A stretch of 64,000 nucleotides of DNA from Planococcus halotolerans (GTDB lineage Bacteria; Bacillota; Bacilli; Bacillales_A; Planococcaceae): assembly GCF_003289955.1 (NCBI RefSeq), contig NZ_QLZR01000002.1:124001-188000 (forward strand), given 5' to 3'. Within the stretch, counting starts at the first letter, position 1; each line of letters begins with the position of its first letter. Both the position numbers and the translations under genes were made by a program. The notes beneath the pieces are model-generated. The model was not told the origin of the DNA, did no database searches, and saw only the letters and a program-made list of their open reading frames with translations. Below, one piece after another: positions 25,048 through 35,557 of this stretch.

Positions 25048-25848
25048 ATGAATAATCACGAAATTGATTTCAAATTGTACGGTGATGATATGCAATTTGT
25101 AGAGGTGGAATTGGATCCCAGTGAAACTGTTGTTGCAGAAGCAGGCGCGCTTATGATGATGGAAGATGGAATCGTTATGGAAACAATATTCGGCGATGGT
25201 TCCAACAATGGTTCAGGCAGCGGTGTCATGGGAAAACTTCTAGGTGCAGGCAAAAGAATCATTACAGGAGAAAGCCTCTTTATGACAGCTTTCACTAACC
25301 AGGGCAGCGGAAAACGTACCGTCTCTTTTGCATCTCCTTATCCTGGTAAAATCGTGCCGCTTGATCTAAGCAGGCTCGGAGGCAAGGTAATTTGCCAGAA
25401 AGATGCTTTCCTGGCCGCGGCGAAGGGTGTCTCCATCGGCATTGAATTCCAGCGGAAACTCGGAACCGGCTTTTTTGGCGGTGAAGGTTTCATCATGCAA
25501 AAACTTGAAGGTGACGGGATGGCCTTCATTCATGCGGGCGGAACTCTATACCGGAAAAATCTTCAAAAAGGTGAAGTGCTGAAAGTCGATACCGGCTGCC
25601 TGGTCGCCATGACCTCCGATGTTGATTACAATATCGAGATGGTTCCCGGTGTGAAAACCGCTCTGTTCGGCGGTGAGGGTTTATTTTTCGCAACTCTTAG
25701 AGGACCTGGCAGCGTGTGGGTACAATCTCTTCCCTTCAGCCGTCTTGCCAGCAAAGTATTTGCTGCAGCGCCTCAAAATCCTGCTGGCCGTTCCAAAGGC
25801 GAAGGCAGTGCAGCCGGTGGTCTGTTCGATTTATTGGGCGGAAGATAA
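25048..25848 (+). CDS. AIM24/TIGR00266-family protein
   Basis: 266 residues made largely of short strands with many glycines, typical of the AIM24 (DUF124) beta-structure: [17 protein letters not shown] near the start, [39 protein letters not shown] and [25 protein letters not shown] at the end. Function in bacteria is unknown. ATG at 25048 after AAGGAGAGGAAAAG. Single gene with its own terminator (25861-25911). Confidence 0.92.
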   Translation: MNNHEIDFKLYGDDMQFVEVELDPSETVVAEAGALMMMEDGIVMETIFGDGSNNGSGSGVMGKLLGAGKRIITGESLFMTAFTNQGSGKRTVSFASPYPGKIVPLDLSRLGGKVICQKDAFLAAAKGVSIGIEFQRKLGTGFFGGEGFIMQKLEGDGMAFIHAGGTLYRKNLQKGEVLKVDTGCLVAMTSDVDYNIEMVPGVKTALFGGEGLFFATLRGPGSVWVQSLPFSRLASKVFAAAPQNPAGRSKGEGSAAGGLFDLLGGR

Positions 25849-25860
25849 ATGTATTCAAAA

Positions 25861-25911
25861 AGGTCACACGTGCCAAATACAACATGGCATATGTGACCAT
25901 CTTTTTTAATT
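25861..25911 (+). terminator. Terminator of the AIM24 gene
   Basis: GGTCACA..TGCCA pairs with TGGCA..TGTGACC, two mismatches in the middle, followed by CTTTTTTAATTTTTTTG. Confidence 0.75.
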
Positions 25912-26115
25912 TTTTTGTTTTCTCATGACTTCAACGGCCTCATTGTATTTATCAAAATCAAATTCCAGGCTGTTGGGCTTGTAGAAAAACAGGATAGATT
26001 CCTTTTCTCCATGGGCCAATAAATGGGTAACTACTGCTTTTGGACTCTTCATGTTTACTCCCGCATGATCGGCATCCGCAAGCAAGGCAAGAATATTCGG
26101 AGGGATATTAGACAT
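25906..26115 (-). CDS. Small soluble protein of unknown function
   Basis: 69 residues from the ATG at 26115 (GGAG, 7 nt). Begins MSNIPPNILALLADADHAGV and has a charged C-terminus (FDFDKYNEAVEVMRKQKN). No cysteine, no membrane segment. Not recognised. It follows the SDR gene by 40 nt and may belong to that operon. Confidence 0.72.
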   Translation of the reverse strand: MSNIPPNILALLADADHAGVNMKSPKAVVTHLLAHGEKESILFFYKPNSLEFDFDKYNEAVEVMRKQKN

Positions 26116-26155
26116 CAACAAGCTCCTTTCACTAAATAAACTTCAATTGGTTAAT

Positions 26156-26875
26156 TCAATTATAATCGCGAATGTCTGCTATTGTTTCCAAATCCCAAAA
26201 ATCTTCTCTCTCAAAAAGACGGATTAACTGTTCAGCAGTTTGTTCCGGCGTGCTGAGCTTACCCTGCTCCTTATACGCTATGAAATTCTCAATCATTGGA
26301 AAATCGGTTTCTGAGCTTTCCCGGATTTTTCCTTGCATATCCGTATCGATGATGCCAGGCGCTATTGACATCGTTTTGATATCTTTGTACTCCTTTTCAA
26401 GGCACAGACTGAAATGGTCGAGTCCCGCTTTTCCGGCGCAATATGCACTCCACCCTTCATAAGCATTTCTGCCGGCGCCCGAAGAGATGTTGATGACTCT
26501 TTTTTGCGATGGAAAATCGGCAGCCTGAGTTATAAAAGCACCAGTCGTTATCATAGGCGCTGTCAGGTTCAAAGCGATGCTGCCGCTTATTTCATCGGCT
26601 GGATTGTTTCCAGCAAAGCCGATTGGCGTAATCGTTCCGGCATTATTAATGAGCGTTATGATTTCGCAATCCTCTGGAATAAAACCGAAAATAATTTCAA
26701 TTAACGCAGGAATTTCTGATGTTTTTAAAAGATCGAAATCGAAAGACTTTGTTCCCGGCCATTCTTTCGAAAAAGAACGGGCAATTCCATATACCTGATG
26801 CCCTTTTTCAGCTAATTGTTTACTGAGAGCAAGACCTATGCCTTTTGATGCGCCGGTTATTATATAAGCCTCCAT
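26156..26875 (-). CDS. Short-chain dehydrogenase/reductase (YueD-like)
   Basis: 239 residues, classical SDR. NAD(P) motif ITGASKGIGLAL, NNAG at LINNAGT, and the catalytic Ser-Tyr-Lys in NISSGAGRNAYEGWSAYCAGKAG. The opening EAYIITGASKGIG resembles B. subtilis YueD (benzil reductase type). I prefer ATG at 26875, with GAGGGG 7 nt away; an ATG at 26881 overlaps the upstream amidohydrolase stop as ATGA. Either way the two genes are coupled. Confidence 0.9.
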   Translation of the reverse strand: MEAYIITGASKGIGLALSKQLAEKGHQVYGIARSFSKEWPGTKSFDFDLLKTSEIPALIEIIFGFIPEDCEIITLINNAGTITPIGFAGNNPADEISGSIALNLTAPMITTGAFITQAADFPSQKRVINISSGAGRNAYEGWSAYCAGKAGLDHFSLCLEKEYKDIKTMSIAPGIIDTDMQGKIRESSETDFPMIENFIAYKEQGKLSTPEQTAEQLIRLFEREDFWDLETIADIRDYN

Positions 26876-26877
26876 TG

Positions 26878-28449
26878 TCATTCCCCTCTCTGAAACATGA
26901 TTTCTCCAGCTACAACCGTCAGTTCGACTTGCGCTTCGAGAATCTGCTCTTCATTTCCTTCAAAAAGGTTCCGGTCAAAAATACTGAAATCGGCATCATA
27001 ATTTTCAGCAATTCTGCCTCTTGAATTTTCTTTACAAATGGCAGCAGCACTGCCGCTCGTATAAAGCTGGATAGCTTCAAAACGGCTCAGTTTTTCTTCC
27101 GGCATATACCCTTCATGATTTTCATACGGCTTGCGTCTCGTTACAGCCGCATAAATTCCCTGCTTAGGGTCCACTTCTTCAATCGGTGCATCCGATCCTC
27201 CTGCACAGATCAACCCGCGGTCCAGCAGTTTTTTCCATGCATAGGACCATTCCAGACGCTCTTCTCCAAGCCGTTCAACGACCCAAGGAAAATCCGATGT
27301 CACGAAACTTGGCTGAAGATCGAGGATCGCATCGATTTTTTCCATGCGCTCGACTAAATCTTCCCTTAGGACCATGCTGTGGATCAAACGGTCCCGCTTC
27401 CCTTTCGGCACTGGATGAGCTTCAATTGCGTCAAGTGCTTTCTCCATACCCAAATCACCAATAACATGGATGGCCACCGCTTCATCATGTTTTCGGGCAA
27501 CTGATACCAGACGTTTCAGTTCTTCATCGGAATGGATGGCAACTCCGCTGGTAGAAGGATCGTCATTATAGGGTTTGCTTAAAAGTGCTGTACGGCCGCC
27601 GATGGATCCGTCAGCAAAAATCTTCATCGGACCTGGATCTACAAAAGGCTCTACATATGTAGCGTTTTCCATCATTTCTTCAAATGCGCTGTGAGCACGC
27701 AGCAGATGGGCGCGGAATTTCGTTTCGCCTCCCAATACATTTTTGAATGCCTGCAACGGTTTCGAATAATGGCCATAATAGCCCATGTCTTCCGTGTGTG
27801 CGCCGGTCAGTCCTAAAGCCAGTAAATCATCGACAGACGTTTGCAAAGCCCTTGTCAAATACTCCACACTAACTTCTGGCACTACATTCGCTACAAGATC
27901 TTGAGCTGCATCCAGTAGATAGCCTGTCGGCTCGCCGTCAGCGTCGCGAACAATCAATCCGCCCTCAGGATCCGGTGAATCTTTCGTTATGCCTGCAAGC
28001 GCGAGCGCGCTGGAGTTTGCAAGGATGGCATGTCTGCAGACACGCTTCAGCATCATCGGGGAAGATGAAATCTCATCAAGTTCGACCCGATGAAAGATTT
28101 TGCGGTCAGGAAAATTGTTCTCATTCCACCCTTCTCCGATAAACCAGTCATCTGCCGCCAGATCATCTGTGGATTCAATCAACTGCTGTTTCATATCTTC
28201 CGATGAATCGATTTTCGAAAGATCTACACGGAGCAGTTTCTCTCCGTGCCCAATCATGTGCATATGACTGTCAACAAAACCGGGATAAAGTACTTTTCCT
28301 TTAAGGTCGATTTCCTGGTCAGCCCTGTCTTTCAATTCCTGATAGGAACCCATTGCTTCTATTTTACTGTCAGAAACTAAAACAGCTTCCACTGTCTTAC
28401 CTTCTGCCGCCATTGTATAAATAATTCCGCCATGCCATAACGTCTTCAT
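26878..28449 (-). CDS. YtcJ-like metal-dependent amidohydrolase
   Basis: 523 residues from the ATG at 28449 (AAAAGGAG, 7 nt); the open frame extends upstream to 28539 without a ribosome site. N-terminal beta-sandwich (WHGGIIYTMA, VLVSDSKIEAMG), then the metal motif GFVDSHMHMIGHG, VAIHVIGD, and GSDAPIEEVDPKQGIYAAVTR, all of the amidohydrolase superfamily subset with long YtcJ/exoenzyme-like proteins. Substrate unknown. Coupled to the SDR gene downstream, which may act on its product. Confidence 0.92.
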   Translation of the reverse strand: MKTLWHGGIIYTMAAEGKTVEAVLVSDSKIEAMGSYQELKDRADQEIDLKGKVLYPGFVDSHMHMIGHGEKLLRVDLSKIDSSEDMKQQLIESTDDLAADDWFIGEGWNENNFPDRKIFHRVELDEISSSPMMLKRVCRHAILANSSALALAGITKDSPDPEGGLIVRDADGEPTGYLLDAAQDLVANVVPEVSVEYLTRALQTSVDDLLALGLTGAHTEDMGYYGHYSKPLQAFKNVLGGETKFRAHLLRAHSAFEEMMENATYVEPFVDPGPMKIFADGSIGGRTALLSKPYNDDPSTSGVAIHSDEELKRLVSVARKHDEAVAIHVIGDLGMEKALDAIEAHPVPKGKRDRLIHSMVLREDLVERMEKIDAILDLQPSFVTSDFPWVVERLGEERLEWSYAWKKLLDRGLICAGGSDAPIEEVDPKQGIYAAVTRRKPYENHEGYMPEEKLSRFEAIQLYTSGSAAAICKENSRGRIAENYDADFSIFDRNLFEGNEEQILEAQVELTVVAGEIMFQRGE

Positions 28450-28569
28450 GAACTCACTCCTTTTCTCTAATTCATCATAAGTTGAATTCACAGGATATTC
28501 AATAAATCCCCCATCATTTTTTTGAAATTCCCATCCCAATCCGCCAAATACTTAAGAAGTTCCTGAATA

Positions 28570-28623
28570 TGTTATAATGGTTCCATATTTGGAAAGCAGA
28601 GGTGAACCTCCTATCAAGGGAGG
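28570..28623 (+). promoter_or_regulatory. Extended -10 promoter and ribosome-site hairpin of the CNNM gene
   Basis: TGTTATAAT (28570-28578) is an extended -10 element. In the short leader that follows, CCTCC (28607-28611) can pair with GGAGG (28619-28623), the ribosome site of the TTG-started gene, so the leader could limit translation. No known metal riboswitch consensus fits. Confidence 0.45.
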
Positions 28624-28628
28624 ATTAA

Positions 28629-29927
28629 TTGGACAGTTTACTTATCTTGAATTTATCTATCATGGCGCTTCTTATAGCGCTGACAGCAATGTTTGTGGCA
28701 GCAGAATTCTCCATCATCAAGGTACGCGTTTCCCGTATTGACCAATTGATATCCGAAGGCAATAAAAGCGCGGTTATTTCAAAGCGGATCATTGATAATC
28801 TGGATTATTACCTTTCAGCCTGCCAGCTCGGCATTACGGTTTCCGCCCTTGGACTCGGCTGGCTGGGTGAGCCTGTCATCGAACAGTTGCTGCGGCCGCT
28901 CTTTGAAGCCTTGAGCCTCAATGAGCCTATCACCACAATTTTTTCATTCGGTGTGGCATTTGCGATCATTACTTTTTTCCATGTCGTGATCGGGGAAATG
29001 GCTCCCAAAACGATGGCTATTCAAAATGCAGAAAATATCGCATTGAAAGTGGCGTGGCCCCTTTATTTATTCGGCCGATTCATGGAACCCGCCATTCGCC
29101 TGATGAACGGCACTTCAAAAGGGCTGCTTAGCCTGGCCGGCATTAAAACCGTGGGCTATGAACAAGCGCATTCGGAAGAAGACCTGAAAATCATCATGAC
29201 CCAGAGCTATAACAGCGGGGAAATCAATCAAACCGAACTTTCGTATATGCAGAATATTTTTTCCTTCGACGAAAGAATGGCGAAAGATATCATGATTCCC
29301 CGTACGCAAATGGAAACCATTTCTATGGAAATGGATCATGGCGACTTGATGGAAATTGTCCGAGAGCATCAATACACACGCTACCCAGTTACGGAACAAG
29401 GCGATAAAGATGATATTATCGGTTTTATCAATGTTAAGGAAATGCTGACAAATTATACGCAGGAAATGGACCTGAAAAAGAGTATTTCGATGCACGACAT
29501 CCCGTTTGTCCATGACATGGCCCCGATTCAGGATGTACTGGTCAAAATGCAGAAAGAGCATGTCCATATGGCGATTGTCGTCGATGAATACGGCGGAACT
29601 GCCGGCGTCATCACGATGGAAGACATTCTCGAAGAAATTGTCGGGGAAATCCGTGATGAGTTTGATGAAGATGAACGGGACGAGATCAAAACTCTCGATG
29701 CTAACCGCTATCTTTTGAACGGCCGTGTGTTGTTATCGGATCTCGAAGACCGCTTCGCGTTGAATTTTTATGACAGTGAAGATGTGGATACTATCGGAGG
29801 ATGGGTCCAGATGATGAATACAGAAATCACTGAAGGCGGCAAGGTTGAACTTCCCGGCCATACCATAACGGTACGGGAAATGGAAAATCATCAGATTATC
29901 CGATTGTTGCTGGTAAAGCATGAATAA
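28629..29927 (+). CDS. CNNM/HlyC-CorC family transporter-like membrane protein
   Basis: 432 residues, TTG start at 28629 after GGGAGG. Order: DUF21/CNNM membrane domain with about four helices (residues 1-190), two CBS motifs (about 205-330; [43 protein letters not shown]), and the C-terminal CorC/HlyC domain ([21 protein letters not shown]). This family exports or senses Mg2+ and related cations. Its hemolysin label is historical. Standalone gene with a bidirectional terminator. Confidence 0.93.
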   Translation: MDSLLILNLSIMALLIALTAMFVAAEFSIIKVRVSRIDQLISEGNKSAVISKRIIDNLDYYLSACQLGITVSALGLGWLGEPVIEQLLRPLFEALSLNEPITTIFSFGVAFAIITFFHVVIGEMAPKTMAIQNAENIALKVAWPLYLFGRFMEPAIRLMNGTSKGLLSLAGIKTVGYEQAHSEEDLKIIMTQSYNSGEINQTELSYMQNIFSFDERMAKDIMIPRTQMETISMEMDHGDLMEIVREHQYTRYPVTEQGDKDDIIGFINVKEMLTNYTQEMDLKKSISMHDIPFVHDMAPIQDVLVKMQKEHVHMAIVVDEYGGTAGVITMEDILEEIVGEIRDEFDEDERDEIKTLDANRYLLNGRVLLSDLEDRFALNFYDSEDVDTIGGWVQMMNTEITEGGKVELPGHTITVREMENHQIIRLLLVKHE

Positions 29928-29953
29928 ATTGTTCATTTGAATATCTTCAATTA

Positions 29954-29996
29954 TAAAAAGGGGTACCGGATTTTTTTCCGGTACCCCTTTTTTCGA
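29954..29996. terminator. Bidirectional terminator
   Basis: AAAAAGGGGTACCGG and CCGGTACCCCTTTTT pair perfectly around a T-rich loop. It ends the CNNM gene (plus) and the sulfurtransferase gene (minus, stop at 30011). Confidence 0.9.
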
Positions 29997-30010
29997 AATT
30001 CCTGCTTGCT

Positions 30011-30943
30011 TTACTTGTTGTCCTGCAGCAGGGATTTTTCGTATTCGAATTTCTTCATCAGCATTTCGCCGCTGTATCCTTCTTCAATCAGTTTGGCGAG
30101 AATGACACGCGTATCTTCATCCGACGCTTCCGGATGTTTTTCCCGGTCAATCTCCACCTCATTTTCAGGATCAGCAATCCAATCTGAATAGCTTCCTGTA
30201 TAAAGCCGCAGTGAATCATAACCTTTTTCTGCGAGCATTGCATATAGTGGAGCTGCTGTCACTCCACTGCCACAATAGACCACCACTGGTTCATGCTGTT
30301 GAATCACAGTAGAAAAATCCACATCGGTATCCAGTTTTCCATGGTTAACCAGCTGACTCCAGTCAAAATTATGGGCCCCAGGGATTCTTCCGGCTATCCG
30401 GTCAAGCGGCTCTTCGATTCCTGAGTATCGCTCAGGAGATCTTGCATCAAGCAGTATGCCCAGCTCTTCGCCTTTAATCACATTCTTCACGTATTGGCGG
30501 TCAGCATATATATCATTATTGAAGACCGGTGAATAATCCGATGGAGCGATTTGTGGCAACTCTTCAGATACTGCCGCCCCTTTTTCTTTCAACTCTGTAT
30601 AACCCATTTGGCTGATGTAGACATTTTCAAATCCGCAATACTTCAACAGCCACCATGCTCTGGCAGCAAACGGGGAACCTCCTTGATCGTAGACGACGAT
30701 ATCGTCCTTTGGTGATATCCCGCTGTTTTGGACCAGGTTTTCCAATTGCTGATGTGATGGCATAGGATGGCGACCGCCTTCGGATGACATATCACTCATA
30801 TCTTTTTCAAGATCCCAATAGATTGCACCTTTAATATGTTCTTGCTCATATAGATTTTTTCCCGCATCCGGGTTGCCAAGCTCATAACGTGTATCAATCC
30901 AGCGATATTGGTCCGTATCCAGCGTTTCGATAAATACTTTCAT
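30011..30943 (-). CDS. Sulfurtransferase, 3-mercaptopyruvate type, two rhodanese domains
   Basis: 310 residues from the ATG at 30943 (AAAGGGTG, 7 nt). Inactive N-terminal rhodanese domain (WIDTRYELGNPDAG, GAIYWDL), active C-terminal one with Cys224 in YCGSGVTAAP. The loop CGSGVT is the 3-mercaptopyruvate sulfurtransferase signature, in contrast to CRxGx[RT] of thiosulfate enzymes. A tail of about 45 residues (ASDEDTRVILAKLIEEGYSGEML) extends beyond the rhodanese fold. It follows dynA by 4 nt; a functional tie is not evident. Confidence 0.92.
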   Translation of the reverse strand: MKVFIETLDTDQYRWIDTRYELGNPDAGKNLYEQEHIKGAIYWDLEKDMSDMSSEGGRHPMPSHQQLENLVQNSGISPKDDIVVYDQGGSPFAARAWWLLKYCGFENVYISQMGYTELKEKGAAVSEELPQIAPSDYSPVFNNDIYADRQYVKNVIKGEELGILLDARSPERYSGIEEPLDRIAGRIPGAHNFDWSQLVNHGKLDTDVDFSTVIQQHEPVVVYCGSGVTAAPLYAMLAEKGYDSLRLYTGSYSDWIADPENEVEIDREKHPEASDEDTRVILAKLIEEGYSGEMLMKKFEYEKSLLQDNK

Positions 30944-30947
30944 AATC

Positions 30948-33900
30948 CTACACCCTTTCACTTATCAAATTTGCATATATCTCTTTCCACTGAGCCAGTT
31001 TTTCCTCTTGCTGCAATAGAGTTCGTTCAGAATCGATCTGGTCAGTGCCTTGGCGGATGATGTGCTGTCTCAATCCCTCAGCTTCCTGTTCAATCCAGAA
31101 CTCTGCCCATTCAGCCAGTTTCCGCTTTTCTTTTTCCAGATAAATGTTTGCATCCGGTTCCATTAATGCTTGAAGAGCGTCACGAAGTTTTTCTTTTTCG
31201 TTTTTCTCAAAAAAGCTTTTATTGTTTCTATAATAGGACTTTACAGAAGAATAATCTGTACCTGTGAAGGCTTTATCCGGTTCCAGCATGTCAGCTTCCG
31301 TCACTTCATACGGTGTAAATGAAAAATCAGGATTTTTTGCCCGCAGCTTTTCGGTTTCGTCCCGGAAACGGCTTTCAACAGATTTTTGAATCCGCTGAGA
31401 CAACCTGAAATTCGTCACCCGGATTTCCTGCTCAAAGTCAAAAGCGGTCATTTCAACAATATCATGTAATGCTGTATCCAAAGCTTGCTGCGACGATTTT
31501 CCTGCAAACAAGGACGGGTTGAACGATTCCTTGAAAAAGTCATTGAAACGGTAGAATACACGTTGATTAACATAATATAAAAGTTCACTAAGTTCCTGCA
31601 AGGCATCTTTGACCATAACCGGTGCAGGAGAATCCGCAAGTTGCTTGCGGAGCTGCTGTTCAAGGATTTTCAATTCCGACAGTCGCTCGTCTTTGCGGGA
31701 CATATTAGCATCAGTGTGGTCAATCAAAGACCAGAAACGCGCAACTGCTTTCTGTTCTTCTTCCGCCAGCGACTGGACAGCCATTCCTTTCAATTCTTCT
31801 TTCAGGAAATGCTGGAAGGACTCCTCAAATTCCGCCATTCCAGATTGCTCTCGATTTTTCAGCGCCTGAAGGCTCGAGACACCGAATAGCCGAGGAAATC
31901 TGATGCCGAAGCGCTGCAATTCCTCTTTGACATAATTCTCAACCGATTCCTGTTCTGCCTTGTTTTGCGCTAAATCAATTGCATTTACTACAAAGAACAT
32001 TTTATCCATTTCAAAAGCATCTTTGACACGTCCCAGTTGTATCAGGAATTCACGGTCCGCACGTGCAAAAGCGTGATTGTAATAAGTGATGAATAGAACA
32101 GCATCCGCATTCCGGATATATTCAAATGCCACATTCGTATGGCGGGCATTGATCGAATCTGCACCAGGTGTATCAACAAGCGTAACACCGCTGCGAGTCA
32201 GTTCGCAATCATAATAAAAATCAATTTCATCGACAAAGCAGCTGCGCTCTTCTTTTGCCACATAGAGACCGAATTCTTCCCGGTTCGTCCGGATAGTTTC
32301 TCCAAGCTGGTCCTTAAAGTCACGATAGCCTGACTTGAACGCATCGATGAACGACTTATGCACCTGCTGCTCGGTCCCGCCTGCTTCCGGCAATTGTTCA
32401 GCTTTTCGATAGGCATCATCCAGAGACTGTATTTTGACATCGAAGATGCCAAATGAGTTGCGTACATCTTCCGTCATCTGCTGGACTGTTTTCAAACGCA
32501 CATCAGCCGTTTCGTGAGGATGATTTTCACTGACTGGGCGTATCCGGTTTATCGTCGCCGTCGTTGGATTCGGTGAAACCGGCAAAACTGTTTCTCCCAT
32601 CAATGCATTGGAGAAAGATGACTTTCCAGCACTGAAGGCGCCGAATAGAGCGATCGTAAATTCCTGGCCCTCAAGTCTTGAAACTTTCCTTTTCAGATAG
32701 TCGGCTGTTTCTTCGAAGCCTCTGATCGGCCCAAGTGCAGCAGCTGTCTTTAAAGCACGACCAAGAACAATTTCTTCATCCTGCTGGGCCGTTTCAGCAG
32801 TTTGTGCTGACTGCTGTTCTTCTTCTTCTCTTTGGACAACTTCCTTGTCAGCAAGCATCGATGGTTCGAACTCGATCATCTCATCAGTCGAAGCCTGGAA
32901 CTCACTGCGCCAATCCTCCAAAATCGCTTCCGCAGAAATCTTTTGATTTGGCAGCATTGCGGAAAATGCACGCTCGGTTTTCTCTATTTTTTCGTCCATT
33001 TCTTCCAGTGTACTGATGGCAAGCAATTTCTGATTCAACGTTTCAGCTTTCATGCCTATTTCTGTGCCGGCATCTTCCGGCAGTGATTCGAATTTCTCTT
33101 TTTGTGCATTTTTCCAGCTTTCAGTTTCTTTTATAAACCACCGTTGAATGGCGACACTCAAACTATTGGCGAAATTGAGCACTGTATCTCCGGTAATCAA
33201 AACACCTTTTGGCATTTGTTCCTCAACCACTGAAAATGGCACTTCAAGTTCCATATCATCGATTGCCAATGAATCCTGGTCAGTCAACAGGGCCGCGTCT
33301 TTCAAAGCTGATTTCATCAATCTTTTCAGATGCACTGTTATTTGAGAAGGAATTACTGTTGCCATCTTTTCTTTGACATCATCTCGTCGGGCATCACGTT
33401 CCGCTTCCGTCTTTTTGCCGCTGAATAGCATTCCCACTTTGAAGTCAGGTTGCATTGCTTCAAGATAAAGAGTCAGTGAGTTGCGCAATTCGTATGGCAT
33501 GATATTGGCATTTTCGAGCAATTCTTTTCGATTTTTTTCAAAGTCACTTTTCCAGCTGTCAAAATCCTGTACAGACATACGCCGTTCCACTTTATTTGTT
33601 TCAGTTTTAACATCTTCACGCATTTCCCATTCTTCCGGACTCAGAACATTTGAAAATGTCTCCAGCCTTTCCATCTTTTCATCTTCCAAAAAGTTCAGAT
33701 GTTCATCTTTTAATTGGGAAAGTGCGGATTCTGCAGCTTTACCGACGTTTCCTTCCCAGCCTTCCATTGAAGATGAAACAAGGCTTTTCACAGCTTCAAA
33801 ATCATTGCCCTCCATTTCAAAATCACGTAATGAAGTAAAGAAAATGCCTTTTGGCTGAACCCCCCATGCAGAAAAAGAATCTGCCACTGATTTTTTGAAA

Positions 33901-34535
33901 GCTGGAAAATCCAGCTCACTGTCCTGATGCTTGTCAATTTGATTGACGATCAGATAAAGGTCTGTGTATTTTTGCAATTCTTTTGTGAAGTTAAAATTCA
34001 GCTCCGACTGAACATGATTATAGTCCATCACATAAAAAACCATATCTGCAATATGAAGTGCAGATTCAGTGGAAATCCTGTGGGCGTCATCTGTGGAATC
34101 CACTCCAGGAGTATCCATGACGCTTACACCATCCGGCAAAACGGAATCTTTATGGCCAATATCAATCTGTGTCACATCGCCGCTTTTGCAATACTGCTTA
34201 ACGGCTTCAAAGTCGTAGTTCTCGGGAAAATAAACCGGCTTCCCTTCCGTTTTGTTGACAATTGCAAAATCCGAATCCGCTTTATGTACATTCACGATAT
34301 TGGCACTGGTCGGTATCGGACTTGACGGCAATAAGGTTTCGCCAGTCAAAGCATTAATCATTGATGATTTTCCCGATGAAAAATGCCCTGCAAAGCCTAT
34401 GATAAATTGATTTTTTAGTATTTTCCTCCCAAATAATTTCGCTTTCGCGGCACGGTCTGTGTCGTCATTTTCTTCAAAGATGCGGTGCAGGCGCGCTGTT
34501 TCTATTAATTCATTATGATGATCCAAAGCTGTCAT
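30948..34535 (-). CDS. dynA: Dynamin-like GTPase DynA (fused double dynamin)
   Basis: 1195 residues, the size of B. subtilis DynA (YpbR). Two complete dynamin GTPase units in tandem. First P-loop GHFSSGKS (residues 50-57) with DTPGVDSTDD and NQID; second P-loop GAFSAGKS (about residue 630) with DTPGADSINA and NAIDLAQ. Each GTPase is followed by long helical stalk segments. The B. subtilis protein tethers and fuses membranes and helps cells survive membrane damage and phage. ATG at 34535 has AAGGGG at 10 nt. Confidence 0.96.
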   Translation of the reverse strand: MTALDHHNELIETARLHRIFEENDDTDRAAKAKLFGRKILKNQFIIGFAGHFSSGKSSMINALTGETLLPSSPIPTSANIVNVHKADSDFAIVNKTEGKPVYFPENYDFEAVKQYCKSGDVTQIDIGHKDSVLPDGVSVMDTPGVDSTDDAHRISTESALHIADMVFYVMDYNHVQSELNFNFTKELQKYTDLYLIVNQIDKHQDSELDFPAFKKSVADSFSAWGVQPKGIFFTSLRDFEMEGNDFEAVKSLVSSSMEGWEGNVGKAAESALSQLKDEHLNFLEDEKMERLETFSNVLSPEEWEMREDVKTETNKVERRMSVQDFDSWKSDFEKNRKELLENANIMPYELRNSLTLYLEAMQPDFKVGMLFSGKKTEAERDARRDDVKEKMATVIPSQITVHLKRLMKSALKDAALLTDQDSLAIDDMELEVPFSVVEEQMPKGVLITGDTVLNFANSLSVAIQRWFIKETESWKNAQKEKFESLPEDAGTEIGMKAETLNQKLLAISTLEEMDEKIEKTERAFSAMLPNQKISAEAILEDWRSEFQASTDEMIEFEPSMLADKEVVQREEEEQQSAQTAETAQQDEEIVLGRALKTAAALGPIRGFEETADYLKRKVSRLEGQEFTIALFGAFSAGKSSFSNALMGETVLPVSPNPTTATINRIRPVSENHPHETADVRLKTVQQMTEDVRNSFGIFDVKIQSLDDAYRKAEQLPEAGGTEQQVHKSFIDAFKSGYRDFKDQLGETIRTNREEFGLYVAKEERSCFVDEIDFYYDCELTRSGVTLVDTPGADSINARHTNVAFEYIRNADAVLFITYYNHAFARADREFLIQLGRVKDAFEMDKMFFVVNAIDLAQNKAEQESVENYVKEELQRFGIRFPRLFGVSSLQALKNREQSGMAEFEESFQHFLKEELKGMAVQSLAEEEQKAVARFWSLIDHTDANMSRKDERLSELKILEQQLRKQLADSPAPVMVKDALQELSELLYYVNQRVFYRFNDFFKESFNPSLFAGKSSQQALDTALHDIVEMTAFDFEQEIRVTNFRLSQRIQKSVESRFRDETEKLRAKNPDFSFTPYEVTEADMLEPDKAFTGTDYSSVKSYYRNNKSFFEKNEKEKLRDALQALMEPDANIYLEKEKRKLAEWAEFWIEQEAEGLRQHIIRQGTDQIDSERTLLQQEEKLAQWKEIYANLISERV

Positions 34536-34592
34536 ATTCCGGTATCCCCTTCATTTTATACTCCTTTTATCATACCATTTATCGCGTTAAAC

Positions 34593-34624
34593 GAAAAACA
34601 TCCCCTCCAATTTAGGAGAGGATG
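34593..34624 (-). terminator. Terminator of the second SDR gene
   Basis: On the minus strand CATCCTCTCC and GGAGGGGATG pair (one G-T) around TAAATT, followed by TTTTTCG. It lies 59 nt after the SDR stop. Confidence 0.7.
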
Positions 34625-34682
34625 CTGTTGAATTTTCTTTTACTGAAAGTCATTTTACTCTAAGCGGGAGCCTCCGCTTTTC

Positions 34683-35441
34683 TTAAGAAAACCCATGAAT
34701 GGACATTCCGCCGTCGACGAATAAAGTCTGGCCGGTGATATAGCTCGATGCTTCAGATGCAAGGAATACGACCGGTGTCGCAACCTCGGGAAGTTCACCG
34801 ACGCGCTTCATCGGGGTCACTGCCAAAATTGAATCAAGATATTCTTTGTCATTCAATAATTTTTCCGTTAAAGGTGTACGGAAATACCAGGGACCGATGG
34901 CATTGACGCGAATATTTTTTTCGCCCCATTCCATTGCCATTACCCGGGTCATCTGGATGATTGCAGCTTTGGAAGCAGCATAGACGACACCTGTCTTCAG
35001 TGCACGTTCGCCGCCGACTGAACTGATATTGATGATGGATCCGCCGCTTTGCATTTTTTTCGCTGCTTCCTGTGAAAACATGAAGACGCTTTGGGCATTC
35101 GTGTCCATAATTCTATGCCATTCCTCATCCGTTGCATCCAACAGTTTTGAACGGATGTTCATGCCAGCATTATTTACCAGAACATCTATAGCACCGAACC
35201 GCTCTATCGTTTCTTCAACAACACGCTGAATTTGGCTGCGGTCGGTTATATCCGCAATTGCATATTCTGTCCGGTCATTGCCGATTAATTCCTTTACGTT
35301 CTGCAAATCTGATTCTGTCCGCGCAACAAGCATGACATTTGCGCCTGCTTCCGCGACGGCCATAGCAATCGCCTGCCCGATGCCTTTACCCGCTCCGGTC
35401 ACAATTGCTGTTTTTCCTTCTAAACTGAATGACTTCAACAT
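34683..35441 (-). CDS. Short-chain dehydrogenase/reductase (FabG-like)
   Basis: 252 residues from the ATG at 35441, with GGAGGGG upstream; the longer frame to 35495 has no site. Cofactor motif [16 protein letters not shown] in LVNNAGMN, catalytic SSVGG and YAASKAAI, and the C-terminal [14 protein letters not shown]. Arg in VARTE after strand 2 suggests NADP preference. The substrate cannot be told from sequence. Confidence 0.93.
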   Translation of the reverse strand: MLKSFSLEGKTAIVTGAGKGIGQAIAMAVAEAGANVMLVARTESDLQNVKELIGNDRTEYAIADITDRSQIQRVVEETIERFGAIDVLVNNAGMNIRSKLLDATDEEWHRIMDTNAQSVFMFSQEAAKKMQSGGSIINISSVGGERALKTGVVYAASKAAIIQMTRVMAMEWGEKNIRVNAIGPWYFRTPLTEKLLNDKEYLDSILAVTPMKRVGELPEVATPVVFLASEASSYITGQTLFVDGGMSIHGFS

Positions 35442-35557
35442 TTTATCCCCTCCGGCTCCTATTATAAGCGAAAATTCAGGGAATTGTCCCGTCATTATTC
35501 AATCAAGACTGGATTTGAAAAGTTTATTAAAGTAGCAGAAGATAAATCGCTGAGAAT

